From positions 11,794,001 to 11,858,000 of the forward strand of contig NC_091013.1 in the NCBI RefSeq assembly GCF_041296385.1: a stretch of DNA of 64,000 bases, given 5' to 3'. Positions 1 to 11,543 of the stretch are shown piece by piece. The position numbers and the translations under genes were made by a program. Each line of letters begins with the position of its first letter. The stretch's first letter is position 1. The DNA is from Aphelocoma coerulescens (taxonomy: Eukaryota; Chordata; Aves; Passeriformes; Corvidae). The notes under the pieces were generated by a model. The model did no database searches. It saw only the letters and a program-made list of their open reading frames with translations, and was not told the origin of the DNA.

Positions 1-1296
1 TCTGATGAAAAAGCTGTTTCATCACACTTTTATTTTTTGAAGGTGCAAGGGCCTTTGACTGGCCTCAGGCTAACAGATTTTAGAACCAGCAAGATTTCCG
101 CCCAATGATGCATTCAAAAGTGGCTAGGTGGTATGGCTTCTACTCAGAATGAGGAGCAGAAAACAAGATTTGTCATTAGAAGGTGCACTCAAGAGTAATT
201 AAAACAAATTTGAAGTACAGTCCTCCCTGGTACTATAACATCTGTTTTGTATTACCACATATTTGGAGTAACAGTTGGTCTTTGCTCTTTATAGCTTCAT
301 AATGAACTGAACCTTAAGAACTAATTCCTAAACATCAATAGTCTGGATGCTCAATTATATGCTTTTCATGCCCAGAAAGGATAACTATCTTCTTATTCTG
401 GATAAAATATAAATATGGAGGGGATTGCTGCTTTTTGCCAAGACAGAATGTTTTAAAAGAGAGCATCATATATAATTTTTACTGCACGCTACAGCTGCAA
501 CTGTAAAGCATCAATAAACACTTAAATCTTAACCACCCTGTGTTTTGCTAATATGAGATGGGAATAACCTGTCATTTAATCATACAAGTTAGAGTGGAGT
601 ATGTTCTGGTAAAGCTTAATATTATTAAATAATGCAAGTTCTTGGGTCTAAATTGATGCATATTTTACAGCTAGTTTATGCAGCATTTGATTTGTATCTT
701 CTGTATCTTTTGTCTCATTTCAATGGGTTTTCTTAAACTAAGAAAACTTGCTGAATGCATGGCTCTTTGTAGAAAGCTTTATGTTATTAGAATATACTGG
801 GCATCCATCCATATAAATTAAATACAATGTTTCACACAACATTTTGAATACTAATGAATTGCAAAGGTGATCTCTTGAAATACAAGAATATGGTTCTTCT
901 GCTAAGGAGTCATAGTTCAGCTTTCAAAACACAAAATATTTAAAGAATATTAAAGAAAGGAAGGAGAAAATGAGGTTATAATTTTAAACTGATTTAGTTA
1001 GAACTTTATTTTATATTCATTGAACTTCACAGCAAACTCCCAGTGGCATCAGTTTTATTGGATTAGATATTAAGTGACAACTCTACACTGCAGTTTGATT
1101 GCCAAAGCCAATGTGGTTTCCTACACTGCTTTTAATCTTTATTTCATTATTTCTGACCACTTCTTTTTTATATTCCTCGACTACCAATAATAGTTTCCCG
1201 ATTTTTAAATTGCTGCAGTCACGGGGCTTAGTTTTAAATAGTTTTATTCTGCATCAGTTATCAGCTCATCTGTTCCTCTTTTTCTGTTACATTCAG
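1..1296. other. AT-rich DNA, no gene recognised
   Basis: No coding, RNA or interspersed-repeat signature was recognised here. The only structure noted is a small perfect hairpin at 3-24 (TGATGAAA, six-base loop, TTTCATCA). Short open frames in this stretch have no family resemblance and are of chance length. Confidence 0.5.
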
Positions 1297-1698
1297 GTGA
1301 AAGTTCTGGAGCACAGGTCTTACAAGGTGCAGTTGAGAGAACTAGAGTTGTTTAGTCTGGAGAAAAGAAAGCTCAAGGGAGACATTATCACTCTACAACT
1401 GCCTGAAAGGAGGTTGTAGCAAGGTAGGCATGTAACAAGTGATGAGAGGGAATGGCCTCAAGTTGAACCAGGGGAGGTTAATTATTGAGAAAAAATTATT
1501 CTTTGCAAGGGTAATTGAGCATTGGAACATGATGCCTTGGGAAGTGGTGGAGTCGCCACCCCTGGAGGTGTCTGAAAGATGTGCAGATGTGGCACTAAAT
1601 GACATGGTTTAATGGTGAGCTTGGCAGTGTTAATGTTAGCAGTTGGACTCAATGATCTTAAAGGTCTTTTTCAAAACAAACAATTCCATGATTCTATG
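1297..1698 (+). mobile_element. CR1 LINE, 3' end fragment
   Basis: This is the 3' part of a CR1 non-LTR retrotransposon, the dominant LINE of birds. The order of segments matches CR1 as I know it: the 'gttctggagcacaggtctta' block, the 'gaaaggaggttgtag' block, 'ggcctcaagttgaacc', 'gggaagtggtggagtc', and 'ttggactcaatgatctt'. It finishes with the characteristic 'ccatgattctatg' tail at about 1686-1698. The copy is 5'-truncated, as is usual for CR1, and carries deletions, for example after 1420, so its short frames are not functional. Its 3' sequence belongs to a different subfamily from the fragments near 11.3, 17.5, 20.6 and 47.1 kb. Confidence 0.93.
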
Positions 1699-1942
1699 TT
1701 ATCATCACACAGTTTAAGGTACTTCAGACAAATATTTACTTTTTGCATTGTTTTGATTTTTTAATTCAGAATTGAAATTTGTGTTTGGATGTAATTTCAC
1801 AATGATGAATTTAACTAAAGCTTTCTTGGTTTTGCTTTTCTTCCTCTGCAATGAAGAATTATACCCAGAGTGGAAGAGATTTGTACCCTCACAGACTGTT
1901 TTGGTGAGACTTGCTATAGTCTTATAAAAATGAAAAAGACAA

Positions 1943-3185
1943 AAATGAGAATTACAGACCAGTCTGTCTGTCTTGTGGTGATTTTATGATAATACTGTAT
2001 TTCCCTGTTTGCTTTATGCCCAGAAATAGGTCTGTAGTGGTTTGGTCTGCTAACCTATGACAGGGTCCCACAGCTTTAAGCTGTGTCCAGGAGAGAGGGG
2101 AGAGAAGCCAGGTGAATTCTTCAGCGCAGTTTGTGTTCATGGACTCACACACACTTCCCCGTGTTCTCACCACTGCAGAGGCAAGGGAGCACCTTCCTGC
2201 TTTTAGCCAGCCTGTTAGCAGAGGCAAGAAATTTTCCCATATCAGCATAGTGAAATCCTCCAGTGACAATTTCTTCCTCTTCTGGAACTGTTCAGCCTAG
2301 CTGTGATTGGAGAACCAGATCACTGGACCCTGTGGACCAGCACGGAGGCTGGGGCGACACCGGGGCCCGAGCCAGCTACAGAGGGAATTCTAAATCCACC
2401 AGCTTTCTCTGCAGAGAGGAGGTTTATTATCTGACATTGCTCATATTTTTCCTGTGCCCTGTGCTGGCACTCTGCTTGTTAAATCAAAAGTTTTTTTCAC
2501 TTTCATCCAAGAATTTCCTTTTGTATCAGTGGGGGAGGGAGTGCTGAAACCTGTCTTCTGTGGAGGAGATGTCCCTTACAGGGCATTTCCCCCTAAACTT
2601 GTCTCAAACCGAGACACTGTCTCACCTTAGAGCCCTGCAAAAGCATAAGGCAGATCGTCCTGGAAACTGTGCTAAGATACATGGAAAACAGAGGGGGAAT
2701 CTGTGACAGCCCACATGGCTTCACTGAGGGCAAATTGTGCCTGTCAAATTTGGTGGCTTTCTATGATTGGGTTACAGTATTGGTGGATAGGAGAGACCAG
2801 CTGGTGTCATCTACCTGGACTTGTGCAAAGCATTTCCTACTGTGTCACACAACATGCTTGTCTCCAAACTGCAGAAACCTGGGCTTGGTGGGTGGACTTC
2901 TCAATGTATAAGAAATTGGCTGGATGGTCATACTCAAAGATTTCAGTCAATGGCTTGATGTCCAGCTGGAGAATAGCAAAGAATCACATGCCTCAGGAAT
3001 CCATATTGGAATTGGTATTATTTAACACCTTTGTCAGGAAAATGGGCAGTGGGATTGAGTGCACACTCAGCAAGGCTGCAGATGCTACCAAGATGACTAG
3101 TGTGGTTGATACTCTAGAGGGAAGAGATGCCATCCAGAGGGACCTTGACCAGCTAGAAATATGGGCCCATGATCATTGGGACACT
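1943..3185 (+). mobile_element. CR1 LINE reverse-transcriptase fragment, interrupted by a solo LTR
   Basis: This is a CR1 copy from the reverse-transcriptase region of ORF2. The left piece (about 1943-1968, with 'attacagaccagt') and the right piece (2617 to about 3185) join smoothly in CR1 order once the LTR at 1969-2616 is taken out. The right piece encodes recognisable RT segments in shifting frames: a 'GFTEGKLCLSNLVAFYD' block near 2720-2770, then 'GIECTLSK' near 3052-3075, then 'LEGRDAIQRDLDQLE' near 3113-3157. The catalytic box, normally F-A-D-D in CR1, reads A-A-D-A at about 3076-3087, and the frame is broken between the blocks, so this is a dead copy. Similarity fades after about 3170. 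Confidence 0.9.
1969..2616 (+). mobile_element. Solo LTR of an endogenous retrovirus, inserted in CR1
   Basis: A 648-bp segment begins TGTCTTGTGG and ends CGAGACA, so it has the TG...CA ends of an LTR. It is flanked by a perfect 5-bp direct repeat CTGTC (1964-1968 and 2617-2621). Removing one repeat and the insert restores a continuous CR1 sequence, which fixes both boundaries. The segment is homologous in the same order to the minus-strand LTR at 49810-50446: the first ~60 bp (including TATGCCCAGAAAT), a CTTTAA block, a TGTTAAAT block and the GGGGGAGGG tail. Where the other LTR has AATAAA, this copy reads AATCAA near 2481. No internal retroviral sequence or second LTR is adjacent. A 5-bp duplication fits an ERVL-like element, but the class is not proven. 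Confidence 0.88.
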
Positions 3186-3335
3186 GATCATTGTCATAAA
3201 AGCCCAAAATTGTTAAAAGTCTTTCAAAGTTAAGTCTCCTTGGACAGTAAATTTTGAGATTTTTTTTTTTAGCTTTCTTCTTGCCATCTTCAGCAGTGAA
3301 TATATATACAATATATTCCCTTCACCCACTAATAC

Positions 3336-3643
3336 TGTCCCTGCCCGGCTCCGTGGGGTCCCGCGTGCCCCCACAGACGCACGGGTGGGGTCAGTGCTAC
3401 AGTCGGTAGCAAAGAGCCGAGAAGGGCATTTGGGTGCGTTCTGCCAGGAGCATTCATTGCTGCTACACTGCCGAAGGGTGCAGAGGCAAACACCAACATG
3501 ATCCCAAAGCTCACAGCTTTATCTGGGGGCGGGGAAAAGGCGGGACCAGGGAACGGGGCCAATGGGGAAACTCTGGGGGAGTGATGAAGGGTAGACGGTG
3601 ACAGGCAACCGGGGAATCCAAACTGGGATAGATTAACATAACA
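3336..3643 (-). mobile_element. Probable solo LTR (CpG-rich), minus strand
   Basis: This GC- and CpG-rich block of about 300 bp stands out from AT-rich flanks. Read on the minus strand it has a plausible LTR order: TGTTATG start (3643), an ATTGG/CCAAT element and GC boxes around 3520-3565, a TATA-like AGATAAAG near 3520, and an end in GGGACA (3336). It shares the style of the LTR at 7613-7900, with ATTGG near a CGTTCCC motif. I could not find a convincing target-site duplication, so the ends are approximate. An unmethylated promoter-like fragment of other origin is the main alternative. The 108-codon minus-strand frame inside it resembles no known protein. Confidence 0.45.
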
Positions 3644-6600
3644 AAAAAAATCCATCCTGGGAGAAGCCTTTTTGGTCAGCCTAACATGAAGTGCTTCTTG
3701 TGGTACTGGGGACTTGTCTTACTGAAAACCCTTTGTCCATTGTAATGTATGTTCCCTGGCCACCACACCCCACCATCACAGTAAGTACTTTTAAGACAAA
3801 AGGATAAACCAAACTCTTTCTGCTGTCAACTAATCAGTGCTTCAAAATATTGTCTCCATAAGATATCTGTACTCCAAGGAAATCAAAATCCTTACATTTT
3901 CTGATGGAAATGAAAAAACAGCTCTCCAAGAACTACAAAGTTTGCAGCATGCACTATTTTTACATGCTTCAATTAGTTGCCAAATACATTGATATAAGAA
4001 GTGAGAGGGTTTTTTTGCTTTTTCTTTCTAACATATCCTACAAAAATATCCCTGCTGGGGAGACTTCAAGTGAGCAGATATATAGAGCTATGAGTAAATA
4101 CTCTGTATTTTAGAAACTGACATTTCTACGTTAAAGTCAGGGAAAGACATTTGGATGTGTGTGCTATGACGATAAAGATTTGCAGAGGAGTTGTGTAGGA
4201 CTGCATTGAACTTAACATATTTGTTGGACGACACAAAATTGGTATATGGCTTTCAGGGGAATTTTAAAAATGGGCAAGAAATATGAATAGCAACATTCTA
4301 CTAATGTAGACAGCCAGAAATTACCTAATGGAGTGTTGTGTGCTTTTCTGTTCTAACTCAGCAGAAAAAAATTCTCCAAATTCAGGATGCACATCAGAAG
4401 CACTCAGTTTCCTTAGCAAAGAGAGGCATCACTTTCCAGTCTCTGTCTCATCTTCCATGACAATGTGACAAACATGGAGTTTACTTGCTTACATGTATTT
4501 TATCCACCATAAATTTATTTTTAAGAAAACTTCAGTGGCAGAAAAAAATCTCATTCTTTTCCCTCTAAATTAATTTGTACCCTTACATTACTGTATTCTT
4601 TTATAGTATATTCCACTCGAAGCCTCTGCAGCCACTGTGATTTCCTCCACCATGTTTTCTTGTGCAAATCTTTTTTGTAATTATAACTTATTTGAGCCCA
4701 AATTTCTTTGTTTTATTTTCAAAGCATTAAATGCTAGCATTCATGCTAACACAGAGCACAAAAAGAACCAGTCAACCCCCATCCTCCCCATCCTACATAA
4801 TGCCATGATGCCCAGGACACTTACAAGATTATACAAAAAATTCAGTTTCTATGTGTTCTGCTAAATTCTCTGGGTAAGTTTTAAAAGGAGAAGTTTCCCT
4901 CATTCATGGCATTTTAGTTCAGCATCTGTTTATGGGTGCAGGTCTATCCAACACTTGCTTAGAGCTCCCTTGCCTCTCAGAAGTTCTCAGAAAGAATATC
5001 ACATCTTATACATCCTCAGTTAACTACAAGTCCAGAGCTTTTGCCAGTACAATTCTTCAAAAATGTCAAGAAAAAAAAATTTAAAAATCCTTGTCTTATT
5101 TAAAGTACTGGTAGAAATCACACAAATTTTGCTTGAAAGAGATTTTCACAAAAAATATGGCAGTTAGCAGGTTAAAGAGCAATGGTTTAAAGTTTCACTC
5201 ACATCATCCTGTGATGGTAACAGCCTAGTCCAAAACTGTTGCATAAACTGAAGTTAAATGCTTTTACTTTCTGGTAACAAAATACAGTATTACCAAAACG
5301 TTCTTTGAAATCTCAACTTGAAATCACTGTTGTTAGAAAATTATGAGAGGAAAGAAGTTAAATATACATCCTAAAATTACTGCACCACAATATTTTATTC
5401 ACCACAATATTTTTATGCCTAAACACCCTGTAATGCTGGTGTTGAAAAATCAAAACACTTTGAACAACTTTCTCTGAAGAGCTGAGTTTCGAACTTGACA
5501 TGATTGTTTAGTCTTTCCTGTGGTCACTAATGTTAGCATAAGAGTTCTTAGGATGAAATAGTTTTACTAATATTTTTGTCTTTACTGCTGCAAAAGTATA
5601 TTGTGTTCTGTTGTGTCAGGAATGGTCATAGTAGTGGTGTTCAGCTTGGAAAGAAAAACATTTCTGAAAGTTCAATTTTAAAACCCGTGATTGATCCAAC
5701 ACTGAGTTTGGAGAAAAGAGGCATTGGGGAATACGACAATGATGAAAACAGATTAGGAAAGTTTTAGAAATGTCTTTCGTGAAAGACAAAATTATGTGTC
5801 TTGATTCCTTGTTTGACTGCTTGGCTCTCAACCGTAGCCTTTTTAATGATTCTAAACATTTAGCTTTTTATTAGAAAAATTATAGTGTGATCAAATTTGG
5901 CTTTTAAATCAATGGATTGTTTTTAAATCCCAGTTTGATATAATTTTCAGAAAAGGGAGAATGCTAATGTTATACTTTTAATTGTTATAATTATTTTGAG
6001 TTTGTTTTGAACATAGAAAATAAAATGTCACAAACCTTTATTTTAAAAAGGATCATTAAACACTTCCATAAAGCAAAATAACCAATCTCCAGACCCCTGT
6101 TGTTACACAAAAAGGAACAACAACGAAAGTGGCAGCAAACCTCTTCCTGCTTTGTTTCACTTAAAGGTAGAGGCAAACAAGAAAATCAATTACACACCAC
6201 AAGTGGGTGTGAATAACTTCTCAGAAAGTTCTTTTCAGGATAATTCTTCAAAGGAAACTGAGGAGATGAGTACAAAACGTTAAGAGATATTCAGATGGAT
6301 ATTTAATATACCTGTGTCTGACTTGTATTTTAAACTGTAGAATAAATGAGCAACTTGGGCAATGTAGCAAAATTTATGCCAAAGACATACAAGCTTTTAA
6401 ATACAGTTGATGTGTGTGCATGATGATTTACAGGATTGTCCCTTACAATGCAGAACATCTTAATTCAGTACAGTGATAGCTGCTATTTTGAGGAAAGCAC
6501 AAATTTCTCTTCAAAAAACCAGATAATTATTTCTGAGGACATGACAGATAGGATATCAACATTTTATAGCCAAAAATCTATTATAGAAAATATCAAAAAA

Positions 6601-7120
6601 TCACCACAGGAAAACACACCAAGAGCATTGCTGCCCCAAAAACTTTATGTTGAATAGTTTTATGTTTAAGACTTTGCAGAAGACTGTTATTTAAAAAGCT
6701 CTTACTAAATTTTAGTAAATACCAAAAACATTTTTCTTCTGCATTTATCTATTGAATTACCTTCTACATTTTCCCCAGGATGAGTATAGATGGATCACAC
6801 ACCCAAAATCAAATTCTAAGGAAGTGATAGTGGCAATAAACCCCTGTATTAAAGAAAGATAGTTTCATTTTTCTCAAATCAAAATAAATTGATCAAAGAA
6901 ACCCTAAAAAAAATTCATGATAAAGGGGTTTATAGGTAGGAGTGAATCTTCTTAGCAAGCAGATATAAAGATTTTCGGTAAAAGAAGCCTCACTGTACTG
7001 GTTTTCGTTAGCAGCTTTCTGCAAGTTTTACTGGGAAAATATGTGTTCAAGATGTAAATATTACTTTACATTTTATTTTCACACCAAACCTCCACCAAAA
7101 CAGATATTTCATTGCTTATT
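3644..7120. other. AT-rich DNA, no gene recognised
   Basis: About 3.5 kb without recognised genes or interspersed repeats. A short direct repeat (CACCACAATATTT) lies near 5380-5412. All open frames are short and lack family resemblance. Confidence 0.5.
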
Positions 7121-7129
7121 CCTGAAATA

Positions 7130-7490
7130 AGTAGCCCAGAGAACTAGGTGAGTGCTACAAATGTGCAACCCAATAGACCAGCCAGCTTTGGTGTCACACA
7201 GTCCTTCAGGGAGCTCCTGCTCAACAACCCAGTGCCCGAGTTGCTTTGAGGCTGGGTGGGACTGCAGCTGTGTGTGCCTGGGACCCTCAGCCTCTGCAAT
7301 GCTGGGAACAGAGACAGGCAAGAGATTGTCCTCCTGAGCTGAACTCAATATTTCATGGAGAGGTGTTTGGTTTGGGTTGTGCATTTCCCTGACCAAGATC
7401 AAGTGGATAAGGCTGGAATCAGAGTTAGGAATGCTGCACAAACCTGGATGGAGAATAAGATGTGCCAAAAGACTTGGTGACATTAGTGAC
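7130..7490. other. GC-richer block of unknown origin
   Basis: This segment is clearly richer in G and C than its flanks. The minus strand holds a 124-codon frame (7483 to 7109) that I cannot assign. The plus strand also holds shorter open frames, as expected by chance in GC-richer DNA. No LTR ends, CR1 motifs or splice sites define it. It could be a decayed retroelement or an old retrocopy. Confidence 0.3.
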
Positions 7491-7612
7491 TTTTCAGTGG
7501 GGGTGATCTTTCCTTTCTCTTGATATTCTGATTACTCCTTTGTAGAGTAAATCCAGATACTCAGCATTTCACATGTGATCATGCATTCTGCTTTAACTCC
7601 AGCACACGACAG

Positions 7613-7900
7613 TGTTGGGGTTCTCCCCCCTCTGGCGTGGGGTTCAGGGGGAGGGGGACCATGGGGGGGAGGCACGGGGGTTTCCCTACTCCCCGGTCAA
7701 CCTCGTTCCCCATTGGTTGTTTTGTGCTCCCCTGCCCGGGAAGGACCCTGCTGGTCCCCTGATTGACACAGTTCTTGGGCTGCACCCCGGCCATGTGGCT
7801 GGAAAATAAACATCTCTGAAAAACATCTACCAAGAATCAGTCCCTATTTTTCCATGGGCCTCGCTGTCTTACACATGTTGCAGTAATCCCCGCTGCAACA
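7613..7900 (+). mobile_element. Short solo LTR with perfect 6-bp target duplication
   Basis: This 288-bp element starts TGTTGGGG and ends GCTGCAACA, giving short inverted termini TGTTG/CAACA. It is flanked by a perfect 6-bp direct repeat CGACAG (7607-7612 and 7901-7906). It contains an ATTGG (inverted CCAAT) near 7711 and an AATAAA polyadenylation signal at 7805-7810 in the plus orientation, followed by an R/U5-like AT-richer tail. A 6-bp duplication is typical of class II (ERVK, alpha/beta-like) elements. No internal retroviral sequence flanks it, so it is a solo LTR left by recombination. The overlapping short frames on both strands are not genes. Confidence 0.88.
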
Positions 7901-7906
7901 CGACAG

Positions 7907-10900
7907 AGTCCCTTCTGGGTCTGTACTGCTCATAACAGTCCAGGATCTTCTCTAGGTATGACTGCATAGCCCCCATCAAGTAACACGAGGTACCTCGTGA
8001 CATGTGCTTAGTTTATGTATTAATTTCTTTCCTTGCCATGTTCTGCAAAGGTGACAACATATTATGAAACTTGAAAGAAAATCCAAGGTGTAAGCATGAA
8101 TTTCACAGGCCCGTACAAATAGGGAGATTGAGTGCTGTAGGCTCTGACCTCTGCTTATCAAATCAGAGAAGGCAACATTTCCAACAGGTAGCTGGGTAAA
8201 TCTTATGTTCTGAATACCAGAAGGACACCTTGAATGAGATTCTTTGAGCCAGGAGAAGGAATAAAACCTGCAGGTTAAAGGACACAATCAACCATACCCA
8301 ACTGAAAACTCAGAATGTTCAGTTTGCTAAAAAAAATTTAAAAAAAAGGAAGTGACTAAGACTGGTACTTTGATATGACCACACTATGCTACCATGTTTT
8401 TATTATGAATAAGTTTATTAAATTCAGAAAATAATGGCAGTCATGATAAATGAGGAAAAAAGGTGTACGTCATCCGTCAAAAAAAACCAAGTCTTTGTTT
8501 TCATGGATTCTTTTAACAGAAATTTTCAATATTTGCAATGCAAATATGAAGTACATGAGATTCATCGTTTGTCCTGATAAGTGCATTTGTTTGCAGTGAG
8601 AAAAAGTAAGCTTTCCTTACATACTTTTACAAATTCTGTGGCAGAGAAAAGACTAAATGCAAAATGAAAGTCCATATTGTATCTCATCTCTAGGAGCAAT
8701 TTCAAACAAATGAAAGTACAAGACTACATTGTTCTAGTTTTAATTTTAAAGCTAAAACTACACCTTTGATACAGCTGCAGTCACAGAAACTACAGAATGC
8801 AACCTTATAATATATTCTAAGGAAAGAAGGGTAGCAAATGTGTTAATGTTAAATTAAGAACATTTTTAACCTTTTAAAAGAGAAAAATGCTATCTTTGAA
8901 GGTTAACATCAGTGTATAACAAAATTGTAGTCTCATTTTTATTTTTTAATAAAATTCGAATAATAGGGTAATCACTTATGCTTGTACTTTCAGCTCTCTA
9001 ATTTCTGAGCCTCCTTCTCAAATGTGCTATTAGTACCACTGACAATAAAAACTAAAATGCTTCTTTTAGTAATAAAGCTAGAGATTTTCTATGATCCTAA
9101 TTTCCAAAATAGTATTAGAAGACTATGATATGAAAAAATTCACAAAACTATAGCATAGTTGTTCACTTCTAGACATTGCTGCCTACATGAAATCTGTCTG
9201 CTTACCAGAAACTCATTAGTCACAACTTTATTATTTTTCAAGTGTTCAGGACCTTCCTCCACAGGATACCAGAAAGGTGATATACAGACCATGCTACTGA
9301 CATGTCAGAAAAAAAATCACTTACTGAGAAACAGAAGATTTCAGACAAGTTGTTCATTTCAACATCACCAGTATAACAGAAAATTAAACTGCCTTGATTT
9401 TCAATTTTCTTGCAATTTTCCTTTAAAAGGCACATGTACTGATTAACAAAAAAAAAAAAAAAAGGAAGAATGTCAAGAAGACTGGAAAACTTTATTACCC
9501 CAGTGATTGTTTAAGAAAACTGAACAGAAGAACCCTACAGGCACAACTCCTACCTGCACACATATGTACTTTCATCCCACCTCTTAGTAATAGCCAAGTC
9601 TTCAATTTAGTAATAAATCTTTTTACCTATTGAAAGTAGCATGCTTATAATGTAGAAAGTATTCTTTTTGACACACATTTTTTTAGTAAATATTTTTTAC
9701 ATGCTTAAAAATCTTTAGAAACTGACAGAAATGTTTTCAAATAATGTTTGAAATATGAGGAGTCAATCCAGATTTTAGACATGTAAACATAAAAATACAG
9801 CAGGAGTTAAGTGTTCCAAAGCCAAGGAAAAAACCACAATCCAAACCCTAAACTATTATATTTAATAACAGAAACTTTATGGAAATATAATCTATAATAG
9901 AATCTAACTAGAGTCCACGTCAGCAGATTAAAATATTTTAAATGCAAATTGAACTTACAGTAAATCTGTCTAATACAGAATTACAATTAAAACTGCAACC
10001 TTAGCAATAGTTGCAAATAATCTGAATATACATTATTCATTTCCCAAGCACATTTCATTGACTAAAAGTAGAGGGCTTTTTTAATTAAATGTGTGAGTAT
10101 ATTTATATGTTTTTTTGTGTGGATACTCAAAATTCCCTTAATTGAAATATGATAGTAAAGAGTATATGAAAATTGGTAATTAAACCAGTCTAATATTAGA
10201 AATATAATTATGAAATGCATCCTTAGAGGAAATGTTATATTTTATATAGTAATATTATTATTAAACAAAAATCACTAACTATCTAAAAGTGAAAGATTAG
10301 CTAGATTGCAAGGTTACAATATATTTTTTATCTAAATTATTCTTATAGGGAAGGAAAAAAGTTACACGTATTTCTTTAAGACAGAAACAGAATGAAGTTA
10401 TTAAATTGGCTATGTTATATTCTTCCCCTTCCTGCACCAGATCTTGCTTCTTGTGATAGTCTAGCTAATGCTCCAAGATTCAGACCTGCATGCAATTACA
10501 GTGTCAGGTGGCAGTTATCTGAGCAAAGTGGATAATCCTCGCTCACTTCTATTACAGCCTAAAATCTTTCTTTTTTCTTTTTTCTTTTCTTCAATCAGAT
10601 GCTCTGTGTCATCTAAAGAAAACAATTTGATCACACAGGAATGGAAATCACTATGAAACATAAGGCATGGCAAATGAAACAGACAAGTTCCTCTTTTATG
10701 AATATTTTATAACAGCTTGACTATCCAAGCAATGTCTTTCACAATTTTCTCAACTTTTCATATTTCTCACTTTTCCTTTTTTTCCCCCTTTATGTTTTCT
10801 TCTCTACTATGTCTTTATTGCTAAAACAAGACCATTCATAAAAAAAAAAAAAAAAAACAACAAAACAAAAAAAAAACCCAAACAAAACCACAAAAAAATT

Positions 10901-11339
10901 CCCACCAAAACCCCAAATCCAGAATCAAACCAGTATTTTTGTAAGAACTGCTTTTTAATCTCAGTTCTACATTCTGCGTATTAGTACTGGCTGCTTGTTG
11001 ACGAGTTGCTTTCATAAGGCAATATTTTATATGCCAAATACAGATAACAAAACTCACACAATTAATCGTTCTCTGAAATGAAGCCTTTGTAAGCCAAATA
11101 TCAATTATTTAGATATTGACCAAATCAGTGCATTTTATAGAGGTACCTGAAGCAAAAGCTTGCAGGGGTCATGAAACCAGTCTCTAATGTACTCCTAATG
11201 TTAGGATAGACACACTGTATCCTACTGGTCTTTAATAGGTTGAAGATGCTGATGAAAAGTAATTCTATTGAATTGACAATAGGTTTTCTAGTACTGAATA
11301 TCCAATAACTTTACCATTGTACTTTTACGTGCTGTCTTT
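7907..11339. other. AT-rich DNA with homopolymer runs
   Basis: No gene recognised. It contains an A run near 9448-9465 and an A-rich low-complexity tract at about 10838-10915 made of A runs broken by C. The 73-codon minus-strand frame over that tract (poly-Phe-like) is a composition artefact. Confidence 0.5.
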
Positions 11340-11540
11340 GAAAAGGTTTTTCACCCAGAGGGTGGTTAGGCACTGGAACAGGATCCTCAGGGAAATGGTC
11401 ACAGCACTAAGCCTGACAGAGCTCAAGGTATGTGATCAGGCACATGGTGTGGACTCTTGGAGTGTCCTGCACAGGGCCAGGAGTTGGACTTGATGACCCT
11501 GATGGGTCCATTCTGATTCAGTATATTCTATGATCCTATG
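11340..11540 (+). mobile_element. CR1 LINE, 3' end fragment
   Basis: CR1 3' UTR in plus orientation. Recognisable blocks are 'cacccagagggtggttag', 'gcactggaacagg', 'gacagagctcaag', 'cacatggtgtggactcttgg', 'ggccaggagttggacttgat' and the tail 'attctatgatcctatg'. It is severely 5'-truncated (about 200 bp). It belongs to the same 3' subfamily as the copies at 17.5, 20.6 and 47.1 kb. Confidence 0.93.
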
Positions 11541-11543
11541 ATG

